Origin: Streptomyces pseudovenezuelae
GTDB lineage: Bacteria > Actinomycetota > Actinomycetes > Streptomycetales > Streptomycetaceae
DNA: 64,000 nucleotides
Assembly: GCF_029892565.1 (NCBI RefSeq)
Contig: NZ_JARXVH010000001.1
Span: forward strand, 620,001-684,000
Direction of reading: 5' to 3'
Positions 32,324-40,361 of this stretch are shown piece by piece (the first letter of the stretch is position 1; the number at the start of each line of letters is the position of its first letter). Made by a program: the position numbers and the translations under genes. The notes under the pieces were generated by a model that did not search any database, was not told the origin of the DNA, and saw nothing but the letters and a program-made list of their open reading frames with translations.

Positions 32324-34129
32324 ATGGCCACTCCCCTGTCCGCCACCCCTCTCTCCCCGATCAGGACCGTCGCCGTCATCGGCCTCGGCACGATGGGCAC
32401 CGGTATCACCGAGGTCCTCGCCAAGGCCGGTCGCCAAGTCGTCGGCATCGACATCAGCGAGGCCGCGACCACGCAGGCCGTCGCCGCCCTGGAGACCGCC
32501 ACCGCCCGCGCCGTGACGCGGGGCCGGCTGACCGAGCCGGAGCGCGCCGAGCTGCTCGCCCGCGTCCGCACCTCCACCGACCTGCGGGCCGCGGCCGACG
32601 CGGACCTCGTCATCGAGGTGGCGCCGGAGTCGTACGAGATCAAGCAGCAGATCTTCCGGGAGCTGGACGGGATCGTGCGCCCGGAGACGATCCTGGCGAC
32701 CGGCACCAACGCCCTGTCCGTGACCCGGCTCGCCGCCGACTCGGCCCGTCCGGAGCGGGTGCTCGGCCTGCACTTCTTCAACCCGGCGCCCGCGATGCGG
32801 CTGGTCGAGGTCGTCTCGTCCGTGCTGACCGCCCCGACGGCCGTCGGCGCGGTCACCAACCTCGCCCTCGACCTCGGCAAGGAGCCCGTCGCGGTCGGCG
32901 ACCGGCCGGGATTCGTCGCGGACGGGCTGCTGTTCGGGTACCTCAACCAGGCCGCCGCGATGTACGAGGCCAAGTACGCCTCCCGCGAGGACATCGACGC
33001 GGCGATGCGGCTGGGCTGCGGACTGCCCATGGGCCCGCTCGCGCTGCTCGACCTGATTGGCGTCGACACGGCTCGTACGGTCCTGGAGGCCATGTACGCC
33101 GCGTCCCACGACCGGCTGCACGCCCCCGCCCCGATCCTCAAGCAGCTCAGCGAGGCGGGCCTGACCGGCCGCAAGTCGGGCCGCGGCTTCTACACCTACG
33201 AGGCCCCGGGCAGCGCCGTCGTCGTGCGGGACGCGCTCACGCCGCTGGACGGCGCCGCCCTCACCCCCGGCCGCCCGGTCCGCTCGGTCGGCGTCGCCGG
33301 CTCCGGGACCATGGCGTCCGGCATCGCCGAGGTGTTCGCCAAGGCCGGGTACGAGGTCGTGCTCGCCGCCCGCAGCGAGGAGAAGGCGCAGACCGCCAAG
33401 GCCCGTATCGGCAAGTCGCTTTCGCGATCCGTCGACAAGGGACGGCTGACCGCGGAGGCAGCCGCCGAGACCCTCGACCGGATCACCCCTGCGGGTTCCT
33501 ACGACTCCTTCGCCGACGTCGACCTGGCCGTCGAGGCGGTCGCCGAGGACCTGGAGATCAAGCAGCAGCTGTTCGCCACCCTGGACAAGGTCTGCAAGCC
33601 CGGCGCGGTTCTCGCAACGACCACCTCCTCGCTGCCCGTCGTCGCCTGCGCCCGCGCCACCTCGCGCCCGCAGGACGTGATCGGCATGCACTTCTTCAAC
33701 CCGGCACCGGCGATGAAGCTGGTCGAGGTCGTCCGTACGGTGTTGACTGCGGAGGACGTCCACTCAACGGTTCGCGAGGTCTGCGTCAAGATCAAGAAGC
33801 ATGGCGTCGACTGTGGTGACCGGGCCGGATTCATCGTCAACGCACTGCTTTTCCCCTACCTCAACAACGCGATCAAGATGGTGCAGGAGCACTACGCGAC
33901 TCTTGACGACATCGACGCGGCGATGAAGTTGGGCGGCGGCTACCCGATGGGGCCGTTCGAACTCCTCGACGTGGTCGGGCTCGACGTCTCCTTGGCGATC
34001 GAGAAGGTCCTGCACCGCGAGTTCCGCGATCCGGGCCTGGCTCCGGCCCCGCTCCTGGAGCATCTGGTGGCCGCGGGCTGCCTCGGCCGCAAGACGGGCC
34101 GTGGCTTCCGCGAATATGCCCGGCGCTGA
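32324..34129 (+). CDS. Duplicated 3-hydroxyacyl-CoA (3-hydroxybutyryl-CoA) dehydrogenase
   Basis: A 601-residue protein made of two complete 3-hydroxyacyl-CoA dehydrogenase units in tandem (about 10-300 and 310-601). Each has an NAD-binding GxGxMxxG motif (GLGTMGTG; GSGTMASG) and the HFFNPAPAM(R/K)LVEV catalytic His/Glu segment. The second unit has the family Ser (ATTTSSLPV) and Asn (GFIVNALL); the first has ATGTNALSV and GFVADGLL instead, so it is probably inactive or altered. Expected reaction: 3-hydroxybutyryl-CoA to/from acetoacetyl-CoA, entering the ethylmalonyl-CoA pathway. GGAG lies before the ATG. The large hairpin leader upstream and the pathway genes downstream set the context. Confidence 0.9.
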   Translation: MATPLSATPLSPIRTVAVIGLGTMGTGITEVLAKAGRQVVGIDISEAATTQAVAALETATARAVTRGRLTEPERAELLARVRTSTDLRAAADADLVIEVAPESYEIKQQIFRELDGIVRPETILATGTNALSVTRLAADSARPERVLGLHFFNPAPAMRLVEVVSSVLTAPTAVGAVTNLALDLGKEPVAVGDRPGFVADGLLFGYLNQAAAMYEAKYASREDIDAAMRLGCGLPMGPLALLDLIGVDTARTVLEAMYAASHDRLHAPAPILKQLSEAGLTGRKSGRGFYTYEAPGSAVVVRDALTPLDGAALTPGRPVRSVGVAGSGTMASGIAEVFAKAGYEVVLAARSEEKAQTAKARIGKSLSRSVDKGRLTAEAAAETLDRITPAGSYDSFADVDLAVEAVAEDLEIKQQLFATLDKVCKPGAVLATTTSSLPVVACARATSRPQDVIGMHFFNPAPAMKLVEVVRTVLTAEDVHSTVREVCVKIKKHGVDCGDRAGFIVNALLFPYLNNAIKMVQEHYATLDDIDAAMKLGGGYPMGPFELLDVVGLDVSLAIEKVLHREFRDPGLAPAPLLEHLVAAGCLGRKTGRGFREYARR

Positions 34130-34232
34130 CGGCGCCGGGGACTGGTTCGCGACGGAGGCGGACTGGGGCGGGCTGCTCGATCCGGGTGGCCCGCACCCGC
34201 CCCACCGGCCCGGTGTGCCCCCGCCCGTGCCG

Positions 34233-34251
34233 GTCGGGGGGAACCCCCGAC
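34233..34251 (+). terminator. Hairpin between the dehydrogenase and TetR genes
   Basis: GTCGGGGG (34233-34240) pairs perfectly with CCCCCGAC (34244-34251) around GAA, about 105 bases after the dehydrogenase stop. No T-run; it could terminate or merely stabilise the 3' end. Confidence 0.5.
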
Positions 34252-34277
34252 GTGCGCACCAAGCTGCGCGCATGCAG

Positions 34278-35102
34278 TACGTTCGGGGCATGTCCCAGCC
34301 CGCCAAGTCCTCACGTACACCAGCTACGCCCGACGCGCCGGAGAGTGCCGCAGGCACGCGCGCGGCGGCCCAACGGCTCAAGATGCGCCGGGAGCTGGCG
34401 GCCGCGGCGATGGAGCTGTTCTCCACCAAGGGGTACGAGGCGACCACGGTCGACGAGATCGCGGCGGCGGCCGGCGTGGCCCGCCGCACCTTCTTCCGTC
34501 ACTTCCGTTCCAAGGAAGAGGCGATCTTCCCGGACCACGACGACACGTTGATCCGCGCGGAGGCCGTGCTCAACGCGGCCCCTGCGCACGAGCACCCGCT
34601 GGACACGGTGTGCCGGGGCATCAAGGAAGTCATGCGCATGTACGCGGCCCAGCCGGAGATCTCGGTCGCCCGCTACAAGCTCACGCGCGAGGTACCCACC
34701 CTGCGCGAGGCGGAGATCGCGTCGGTGGCCCGCTACGAGCGCCTCTTCACCCGCTACCTGCTGGGCCACTTCGACGAGCACGCGCACGACGACGACGCCA
34801 ACGACGACCCGCTGCTGGCGGAAGTCGCCGCGTCCGCCGTGGTCACGGCCCACAACCACGTCCTGCGGCGCTGGCTGCGGGCCGGCGGCCAGGGGGACGT
34901 GGAGGCCCAGCTCGACCACGCCTTCGCGATCGTGCGCAAGACGTTCGGGACGGGGATCGGCGCCGGGCGTACGGCTCCGCCGAAGCCGCCGACCCTCGCT
35001 GCGGTCTCCACCCAGGGCGAGGTCCTGGTGACCGTCGCCCGCACGGACGCCCCGCTGGACGAGGTCATGCGAACGATCGAAGAGGCACTCAGGGACCGCT
35101 GA
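34278..35102 (+). CDS. TetR family regulator, probable CcrR-like regulator of the ethylmalonyl-CoA pathway
   Basis: The coding region starts at the ATG at 34290; TACGTT at 34278-34283 is its likely -10 box, giving a leaderless mRNA. The 270-residue protein has a long polar N-terminal arm, then RRELAAAAMELFSTKGYEATTVDEIAAAAGVARRTFFRHFRSKEEAIF as the helix-turn-helix. It sits between the dehydrogenase and ccr genes, as TetR-type CcrR does in relation to ccr in Methylobacterium extorquens, where it activates ccr. The palindromes at 35257-35292 are good candidate sites. Whether it activates or represses here is unknown. A strong terminator follows. Confidence 0.85.
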   Translation, partial: YVRGMSQPAKSSRTPATPDAPESAAGTRAAAQRLKMRRELAAAAMELFSTKGYEATTVDEIAAAAGVARRTFFRHFRSKEEAIFPDHDDTLIRAEAVLNAAPAHEHPLDTVCRGIKEVMRMYAAQPEISVARYKLTREVPTLREAEIASVARYERLFTRYLLGHFDEHAHDDDANDDPLLAEVAASAVVTAHNHVLRRWLRAGGQGDVEAQLDHAFAIVRKTFGTGIGAGRTAPPKPPTLAAVSTQGEVLVTVARTDAPLDEVMRTIEEALRDR

Positions 35103-35134
35103 GCGGCAGCGCCCCCGCCAGCGTCCCTGTGATG

Positions 35135-35161
35135 ACGGCCACCCCTCGGGGTGGCCGTTTT
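35135..35161 (+). terminator. Factor-independent terminator after the TetR gene
   Basis: ACGGCCACCCC (35135-35145) pairs perfectly with GGGGTGGCCGT (35148-35158) and is followed by TTTT (35158-35161). It isolates the ccr operon from the TetR gene. Confidence 0.85.
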
Positions 35162-35256
35162 GGCATGTCAGGGCACCTTTTCGCGCGGATTTCAGAGCCC
35201 GTTCGATCGATCATCGCTCATTTGTTACGTAAAGATTTCACCTGAGAGGAATTACT

Positions 35257-35298
35257 GGCACTCGGTGCCTTGCGAGGTGACACGCAGTGTCATACGTT
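35257..35298 (+). promoter_or_regulatory. ccr promoter with two palindromic operators
   Basis: TTGCGA (35270-35275) and TACGTT (35293-35298) are 17 bases apart. The perfect dyad TGACAC-GCA-GTGTCA (35278-35292) fills the spacer and GGCAC-TCG-GTGCC (35257-35269) lies just upstream; their centres are 22 bases, two helical turns, apart. Binding of the adjacent TetR protein is the obvious hypothesis. The transcript would carry a leader of about 175 bases. Confidence 0.6.
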
Positions 35299-35313
35299 GA
35301 AGGAGTCCGGGCG

Positions 35314-35344
35314 GCCGACGTGCAGAGACCATTCGCACGTCGGC
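35314..35344 (+). promoter_or_regulatory. Strong hairpin in the ccr leader
   Basis: GCCGACGTGC (35314-35323) pairs perfectly with GCACGTCGGC (35335-35344) around an 11-base loop. If the promoter at 35270-35298 is right, this stem starts about 10 bases from the 5' end of the mRNA, which may protect it or regulate it. The leader continues to 35481 without another clear structure. Confidence 0.5.
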
Positions 35345-35481
35345 TGTCCCAGCAAGTCATCGACCTGCTCGCCCGGACGCCTGCGTCACAGGCACCCTCC
35401 CGCGCCACAAAGCGCCCTCAGCAGTACCGACGTAACCCTCAGCGTCTCCCCCTCAAGACGCCATTCGCCGGAGGCAACACC

Positions 35482-36825
35482 GTGACCGTGAAGGACATCC
35501 TGGACGCGATCCAATCGCCGGACTCCACGCCGGCCGACTTCGCCGCCATGCCGCTCCCCGAGTCGTACCGCGCGATCACCGTACACAAGGACGAGACGGA
35601 GATGTTCGCGGGCATGCAGACCCGCGACAAGGACCCGCGCAAGTCACTGCACCTGGACGACGTGCCCGTGCCCGAACTGGGCCCGGGCGAGGCCCTGGTG
35701 GCCGTCATGGCCTCCTCGGTCAACTACAACTCCGTGTGGACCTCGATCTTCGAGCCGCTGTCGACCTTCGGGTTCCTGGAGCGCTACGGCAAGGTCAGCG
35801 AGCTCACCAAGCGGCACGACCTGCCGTACCACGTCATCGGCTCCGACCTCGCGGGCGTGGTCCTGCGCACCGGCCCGGGCGTGAACGCCTGGAAGCCCGG
35901 CGACGAGGTCGTCGCGCACTGTCTGTCGGTCGAGCTGGAATCCAGCGACGGGCACAACGACACCATGCTCGACCCCGAGCAGCGGATCTGGGGCTTCGAG
36001 ACCAACTTCGGCGGACTCGCCGAGATCGCCCTGGTCAAGTCCAACCAGCTGATGCCCAAGCCGGGCCACCTCAGCTGGGAGGAGGCCGCCTCCCCCGGCC
36101 TGGTCAACTCCACCGCGTACCGCCAGCTGGTCTCCCGCAACGGCGCCGGCATGAAGCAGGGCGACAACGTCCTCATCTGGGGCGCGAGCGGCGGACTCGG
36201 CTCGTACGCCACCCAGTTCGCGCTGGCCGGCGGTGCCACGCCGGTCTGCGTCGTCTCCAGCCCCGAGAAGGCAGACATCTGCCGGGCGATGGGTGCCGAG
36301 GCGGTCATCGACCGCACCGCCGAGGACTACAAGTTCTGGAAGGACGAGCACAACCAGGACCCGCGCGAGTGGAAGCGCTTCGGCAAGCGCATCCGCGAAC
36401 TCACCGGTGGCGAGGACGTCGACATCGTCTTCGAGCACCCGGGCCGCGAGACCTTCGGCGCCAGCGTCTACGTCACCCGCAAGGGCGGCACGATCGTCAC
36501 CTGCGCCTCGACCTCGGGCTACAACCACGAGTACGACAACCGCTACCTGTGGATGTCCCTGAAGCGGATCATCGGCTCGCACTTCGCCAACTACCGCGAG
36601 GCCTGGGAGGCCAACCGGCTCATCGCGAAGGGCAAGATCCACCCGACCCTGTCGAGGGTGTACTCCCTGGAGGACACCGGGCAGGCCGCCTACGACGTGC
36701 ACCGCAACCTCCATCAGGGCAAGGTCGGAGTGCTGTGCCTGGCGCCCGAGGAGGGCCTGGGCGTGCGCGACCACGAGAAGCGCGCGCAGCACGTCGACGC
36801 CATCAACCGCTTCCGGAACATCTGA
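35482..36825 (+). CDS. ccr: Crotonyl-CoA carboxylase/reductase
   Basis: A 447-residue medium-chain dehydrogenase/reductase enzyme, exactly the length of characterised streptomycete Ccr. It carboxylates and reduces crotonyl-CoA with NADPH and CO2 to ethylmalonyl-CoA, the committing step of the ethylmalonyl-CoA pathway and a source of polyketide extender units. Visible parts are the catalytic domain start FAAMPLPESYRAITVHKDETEMF, SSVNYNSVWTSIFEP, the nucleotide-binding LIWGASGGLGSYATQFALAGG, and FEHPGRETFGASVYV. The GTG at 35482 follows GGAGG and begins VTVKDILDAIQS as in known Ccr proteins. It opens a five-gene run with gaps under 10 bases or overlaps. Confidence 0.95.
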   Translation: MTVKDILDAIQSPDSTPADFAAMPLPESYRAITVHKDETEMFAGMQTRDKDPRKSLHLDDVPVPELGPGEALVAVMASSVNYNSVWTSIFEPLSTFGFLERYGKVSELTKRHDLPYHVIGSDLAGVVLRTGPGVNAWKPGDEVVAHCLSVELESSDGHNDTMLDPEQRIWGFETNFGGLAEIALVKSNQLMPKPGHLSWEEAASPGLVNSTAYRQLVSRNGAGMKQGDNVLIWGASGGLGSYATQFALAGGATPVCVVSSPEKADICRAMGAEAVIDRTAEDYKFWKDEHNQDPREWKRFGKRIRELTGGEDVDIVFEHPGRETFGASVYVTRKGGTIVTCASTSGYNHEYDNRYLWMSLKRIIGSHFANYREAWEANRLIAKGKIHPTLSRVYSLEDTGQAAYDVHRNLHQGKVGVLCLAPEEGLGVRDHEKRAQHVDAINRFRNI

Positions 36826-36833
36826 GGGCACCC

Positions 36834-38861
36834 ATGAGCGAGCGTCAGAAGGACCGGCCGTGGCTCATGCGCACGTACGCCGGTCACTCCACGGCCGAGG
36901 CCTCCAACGAGCTGTACCGGCGCAACCTCGCCAAGGGCCAGACCGGTCTGTCGGTGGCGTTCGACCTGCCGACGCAGACCGGCTACGACTCCGACCACAT
37001 CCTCGCCCGCGGCGAGGTCGGCCGGGTCGGCGTGCCGATCGCGCACCTCGGTGACATGCGCCGGCTGTTCCAGGACATCCCCCTGGAGCAGATGAACACC
37101 TCGATGACGATCAACGCCACCGCCATGTGGCTGCTGGCGCTCTACCAGGTCGTCGCCGAGGAGCAGGGCGCCGACATCACCCAGTTGTCGGGCACGACCC
37201 AGAACGACATCGTCAAGGAGTACCTGTCGCGCGGCACGCACGTGTTCCCGCCGGTGCCCTCGCTCCGGCTGACGACGGACATGATCGCGTACACGGTCTC
37301 CCACCTGCCGAAGTGGAACCCGATCAACATCTGCAGCTACCACCTGCAGGAGGCGGGTGCCACGCCGGTGCAGGAGATCGCGTACGCGATGTCCACGGCG
37401 ATCGCGGTGCTGGACGCCGTGCGCGACTCGGGCCAGGTGCCGGCCGAGAAGTTCGGTGACGTGGTCGCCCGTATCTCCTTCTTCGTGAACGCCGGTGTGC
37501 GGTTCATCGAGGAGATGTGCAAGATGCGGGCGTTCGGCCGGATCTGGGACCAGGTCACGCGGGAGCGGTACGGCATCGAGAACGCCAAGCAGCGGCGCTT
37601 CCGCTACGGCGTCCAGGTCAACTCCCTGGGACTGACGGAGGCGCAGCCGGAGAACAACGTCCAGCGGATCGTGCTGGAGATGCTCGCGGTGACGCTGTCG
37701 AAGGACGCACGCGCGCGTGCCGTGCAACTCCCGGCCTGGAACGAGGCGTTGGGCCTGCCCCGCCCCTGGGACCAGCAGTGGTCACTGCGCATCCAGCAGG
37801 TGCTCGCGCACGAGAGCGATCTGCTGGAGTACGCGGACATCTTCGACGGCTCGCACGTCATCGAGGCCAAGGTCGCGGTGCTCGTCGAGGAGTCGCTCGC
37901 GGAGATGGAGCGGATCCAGGAGATGGGCGGCGCGATGGCCGCCGTGGAGTCGGGCTATCTCAAGTCGCAGCTCGTCTCCTCGCACGCGGAGCGCCGCGCT
38001 CGTATCGAGTCGGGTCAAGAGAAGATCGTGGGCGTCAACATCTTCGAGACGACCGAGCCCAATCCGTTGACGGCGGATCTCGACACCGCGATCCAGACAG
38101 TCGATCCGGCTGTCGAGGCCCGGGTCATCGCCTCGCTCCAGCACTGGCGCGACACCCGCTACCAGCCGCCCTTCAACCACCCGCGCCCGTGCAAGGCGCT
38201 GGAGCGGCTGAAGGAGGCCGCCAAGGGCACCGGCAACCTCATGGAGGCCACCCTGGAGTGCGCCCGCGCGGGTGTCACGACCGGCGAGTGGGCGGGGGCC
38301 CTGCGCGAGGTGTTCGGGGAGTTCCGGGCGCCGACGGGCGTCTCGTCCGCGCCCGTGGCGGTCCCGGCCGAGGAGGGCTCGGCGATGGGCGAGGTACGCC
38401 GCAAGGTGGACCTGACGGCCAAGGACCTCGGTGTCGGCAAGCTCCGCTTCCTGGTCGGCAAGCCGGGCCTGGACGGGCACTCAAACGGCGCCGAGCAGAT
38501 CGCCGTACGCGCGCGTGACGCCGGCTTCGAAGTGGTCTACCAGGGCATCAGGCTGACGCCCGAGCAGATCGTGGACGCGGCCGTCGCCGAGGACGTGCAC
38601 GCGGTCGGGCTGTCCATCCTGTCCGGCTCGCACGCCCAGCTGGTCCCGGACGTGCTGGAGCGGCTCCGTGTGGCCGGTGCCACAGAGATACCCGTGATCG
38701 CCGGTGGCATCATCCCCAATGGTGACGCCGAGCAGCTGCGGGCCGCCGGAGTGGCCGCGGTCTTCACCCCGAAGGACTTCGACATCACCGGCATCATCGG
38801 CCGCATCGTCGACGAGATCCGGAAAGCGAACAAGCTCGACCCTCTGGAGGTCCCCGCATGA
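36834..38861 (+). CDS. ecm: Ethylmalonyl-CoA mutase (MeaA/Ecm), coenzyme B12-dependent
   Basis: A 675-residue acyl-CoA mutase with both domains in one chain. The TIM barrel carries GQTGLSVAFDLPTQTGYDSDH and NTSMTINATAMWLLALY; the C-terminal cobalamin domain shows the DxHxxG motif as LDGHSNGAEQIA, SILSGSH and VIAGGIIP. It rearranges ethylmalonyl-CoA to methylsuccinyl-CoA. Annotations often read 'protein meaA'; the position directly after ccr and the fused B12 domain separate it from methylmalonyl-CoA mutase, which is usually two subunits. It starts 8 bases after ccr and its stop overlaps the lyase ATG by 4. Confidence 0.93.
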   Translation: MSERQKDRPWLMRTYAGHSTAEASNELYRRNLAKGQTGLSVAFDLPTQTGYDSDHILARGEVGRVGVPIAHLGDMRRLFQDIPLEQMNTSMTINATAMWLLALYQVVAEEQGADITQLSGTTQNDIVKEYLSRGTHVFPPVPSLRLTTDMIAYTVSHLPKWNPINICSYHLQEAGATPVQEIAYAMSTAIAVLDAVRDSGQVPAEKFGDVVARISFFVNAGVRFIEEMCKMRAFGRIWDQVTRERYGIENAKQRRFRYGVQVNSLGLTEAQPENNVQRIVLEMLAVTLSKDARARAVQLPAWNEALGLPRPWDQQWSLRIQQVLAHESDLLEYADIFDGSHVIEAKVAVLVEESLAEMERIQEMGGAMAAVESGYLKSQLVSSHAERRARIESGQEKIVGVNIFETTEPNPLTADLDTAIQTVDPAVEARVIASLQHWRDTRYQPPFNHPRPCKALERLKEAAKGTGNLMEATLECARAGVTTGEWAGALREVFGEFRAPTGVSSAPVAVPAEEGSAMGEVRRKVDLTAKDLGVGKLRFLVGKPGLDGHSNGAEQIAVRARDAGFEVVYQGIRLTPEQIVDAAVAEDVHAVGLSILSGSHAQLVPDVLERLRVAGATEIPVIAGGIIPNGDAEQLRAAGVAAVFTPKDFDITGIIGRIVDEIRKANKLDPLEVPA

Positions 38862-39829
38862 CCACGCCCGCCCCCGTGAACCGGCTTCGGCCGCGGCGCT
38901 CCTGCCTCGCGGTCCCCGGGAGCAACCCGCGCTTCCTGGAGAAGGCGCAGGGACTCCCCGCCGACCAGGTCTTCCTCGACCTGGAGGACGCGTGCGCCCC
39001 GCTGGCCAAGCCCGAGGCCCGGCACACGATCGTCAAGTTCCTCAACGAGGGTGACTGGACGGGCAAGACGAGGGTCGTGCGCGTCAACGACTGGACGACC
39101 GAGTGGACGTACCGCGATGTCGTCACGGTCGTCGAGGGCGCGGGTCCCAACCTCGACTGCATCATGCTGCCGAAGGTCCAGGACGCCCAACAGGTCGTGG
39201 CGCTCGACCTGTTGCTGACGCAGATCGAGAAGACGATGGGTTTCGAGGTCGGCAAGATCGGCATCGAGGCGCAGATCGAGAACGCTCAGGGCCTCAACAA
39301 CGTCAATGAGATCGCTCAGGCCAGTCAACGTGTCGAGACGATCATCTTCGGCCCCGCCGACTTCATGGCGTCGATCAACATGAAGTCGCTCGTCGTGGGC
39401 GAACAGCCGCCCGGCTACCCGGCGGACGCCTACCACTACATCCTGATGAAGATCCTGATGGCCGCCCGCGCCAACAACCTCCAGGCGATCGACGGCCCCT
39501 ACCTCCAGATCCGCAACGTGGAGGGCTATCGCGAGGTCGCGCAGCGCGCCGCCGCGCTCGGCTTCGACGGCAAGTGGGTGCTGCACCCGGGTCAGGTCGA
39601 GGCGTCCAACGAGATCTTCTCGCCCTCCCAGGAGGACTACGACCACGCCGAACTGATCCTGGACGCGTACGACTACTACACGTCCGAGGCGGGCGGCAAG
39701 AAGGGCTCGGCGATGCTCGGCGACGAGATGATCGACGAGGCCAGCCGCAAGATGGCGCTGGTCATCTCCGGCAAGGGGCGCGCGGCCGGCATGAAGCGCA
39801 CCACCGAGTTCGAGATTCCGGAGGCGTGA
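38858..39829 (+). CDS. mcl1: HpcH/HpaI family CoA lyase (L-malyl-CoA/beta-methylmalyl-CoA lyase)
   Basis: A 323-residue CitE-like lyase. RSCLAVPGSNPRFLEKAQGLPADQVFLDLEDACAP gives the substrate and metal-binding Arg/Glu/Asp pattern, IGIEAQIENAQGLNNVNEIA the second Glu, and FDGKWVLHPGQVEASNEIFSP the conserved C-terminal region. Within this operon it should split beta-methylmalyl-CoA into glyoxylate and propionyl-CoA, and may also act on malyl-CoA. The ATG overlaps the ecm stop (ATGA). Confidence 0.9.
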   Translation: MTTPAPVNRLRPRRSCLAVPGSNPRFLEKAQGLPADQVFLDLEDACAPLAKPEARHTIVKFLNEGDWTGKTRVVRVNDWTTEWTYRDVVTVVEGAGPNLDCIMLPKVQDAQQVVALDLLLTQIEKTMGFEVGKIGIEAQIENAQGLNNVNEIAQASQRVETIIFGPADFMASINMKSLVVGEQPPGYPADAYHYILMKILMAARANNLQAIDGPYLQIRNVEGYREVAQRAAALGFDGKWVLHPGQVEASNEIFSPSQEDYDHAELILDAYDYYTSEAGGKKGSAMLGDEMIDEASRKMALVISGKGRAAGMKRTTEFEIPEA

Positions 39830-39831
39830 GC

Positions 39832-40359
39832 ATGCAGTTCGGGCGCACCTACGAGGAGTTCGAGGTCGGGGCGACGTACAAGCACTGGCCGGGCAAGACG
39901 GTCACGGAGTACGACGACCACCTGTTCTGTCTCCTCACCATGAACCACCACCCGCTCCACCTGGACGCCAACTACGCCGAGAACACGACGGACTTCGGCA
40001 AGAACGTGGTGGTCGGGAACTACATCTACTCGCTGCTGCTGGGCATGTCCGTGCCGGACGTCTCCGGCAAGGCGATCGCCAACCTGGAGATCGAGTCGCT
40101 CAAGCACGTGGCGCCGACCTTCCACGGCGACACGATCTACGGCGAGACGACCGTGCTCGACAAGTGGCCCTCCAAGTCGAAGAACGACCGCGGGATCGTG
40201 CACGTGGAGACCAAGGGCTACAAGCAGGACGGCACGCTGGTCTGCGTGTTCCGCCGCAAGGTGATGGTGCCGACCGAGACGTACATCAAGGAGCGCGGCG
40301 GCGAGCAGCCCGGCCGCCCGGAGCTCACCGCACCCGCGGAGAAGAACACGGAGAAGTAG
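39832..40359 (+). CDS. mch: MaoC family dehydratase, probable mesaconyl-CoA hydratase
   Basis: A 175-residue single hot-dog domain: MQFGRTYEEFEVGATYKHWPGKTVTEYDDHLFCLLTMNHHPLHLDANYAE contains the hydratase motif with catalytic Asp and His (D..., NHHPLH). In the pathway it hydrates mesaconyl-CoA to beta-methylmalyl-CoA. Many characterised Mch proteins are twice this long with two hot-dog domains; this short form must dimerise. The ATG at 39832 has GGAGG 9 bases upstream, inside the end of the lyase gene. The acyl-CoA dehydrogenase gene follows after 2 bases. Confidence 0.87.
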   Translation: MQFGRTYEEFEVGATYKHWPGKTVTEYDDHLFCLLTMNHHPLHLDANYAENTTDFGKNVVVGNYIYSLLLGMSVPDVSGKAIANLEIESLKHVAPTFHGDTIYGETTVLDKWPSKSKNDRGIVHVETKGYKQDGTLVCVFRRKVMVPTETYIKERGGEQPGRPELTAPAEKNTEK

Positions 40360-40361
40360 CC

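Noticed and set aside
38858..39829. Citrate lyase beta subunit
   Set aside because: No alpha or gamma citrate lyase subunits nearby; the ethylmalonyl-CoA operon context favours malyl/methylmalyl-CoA lyase.
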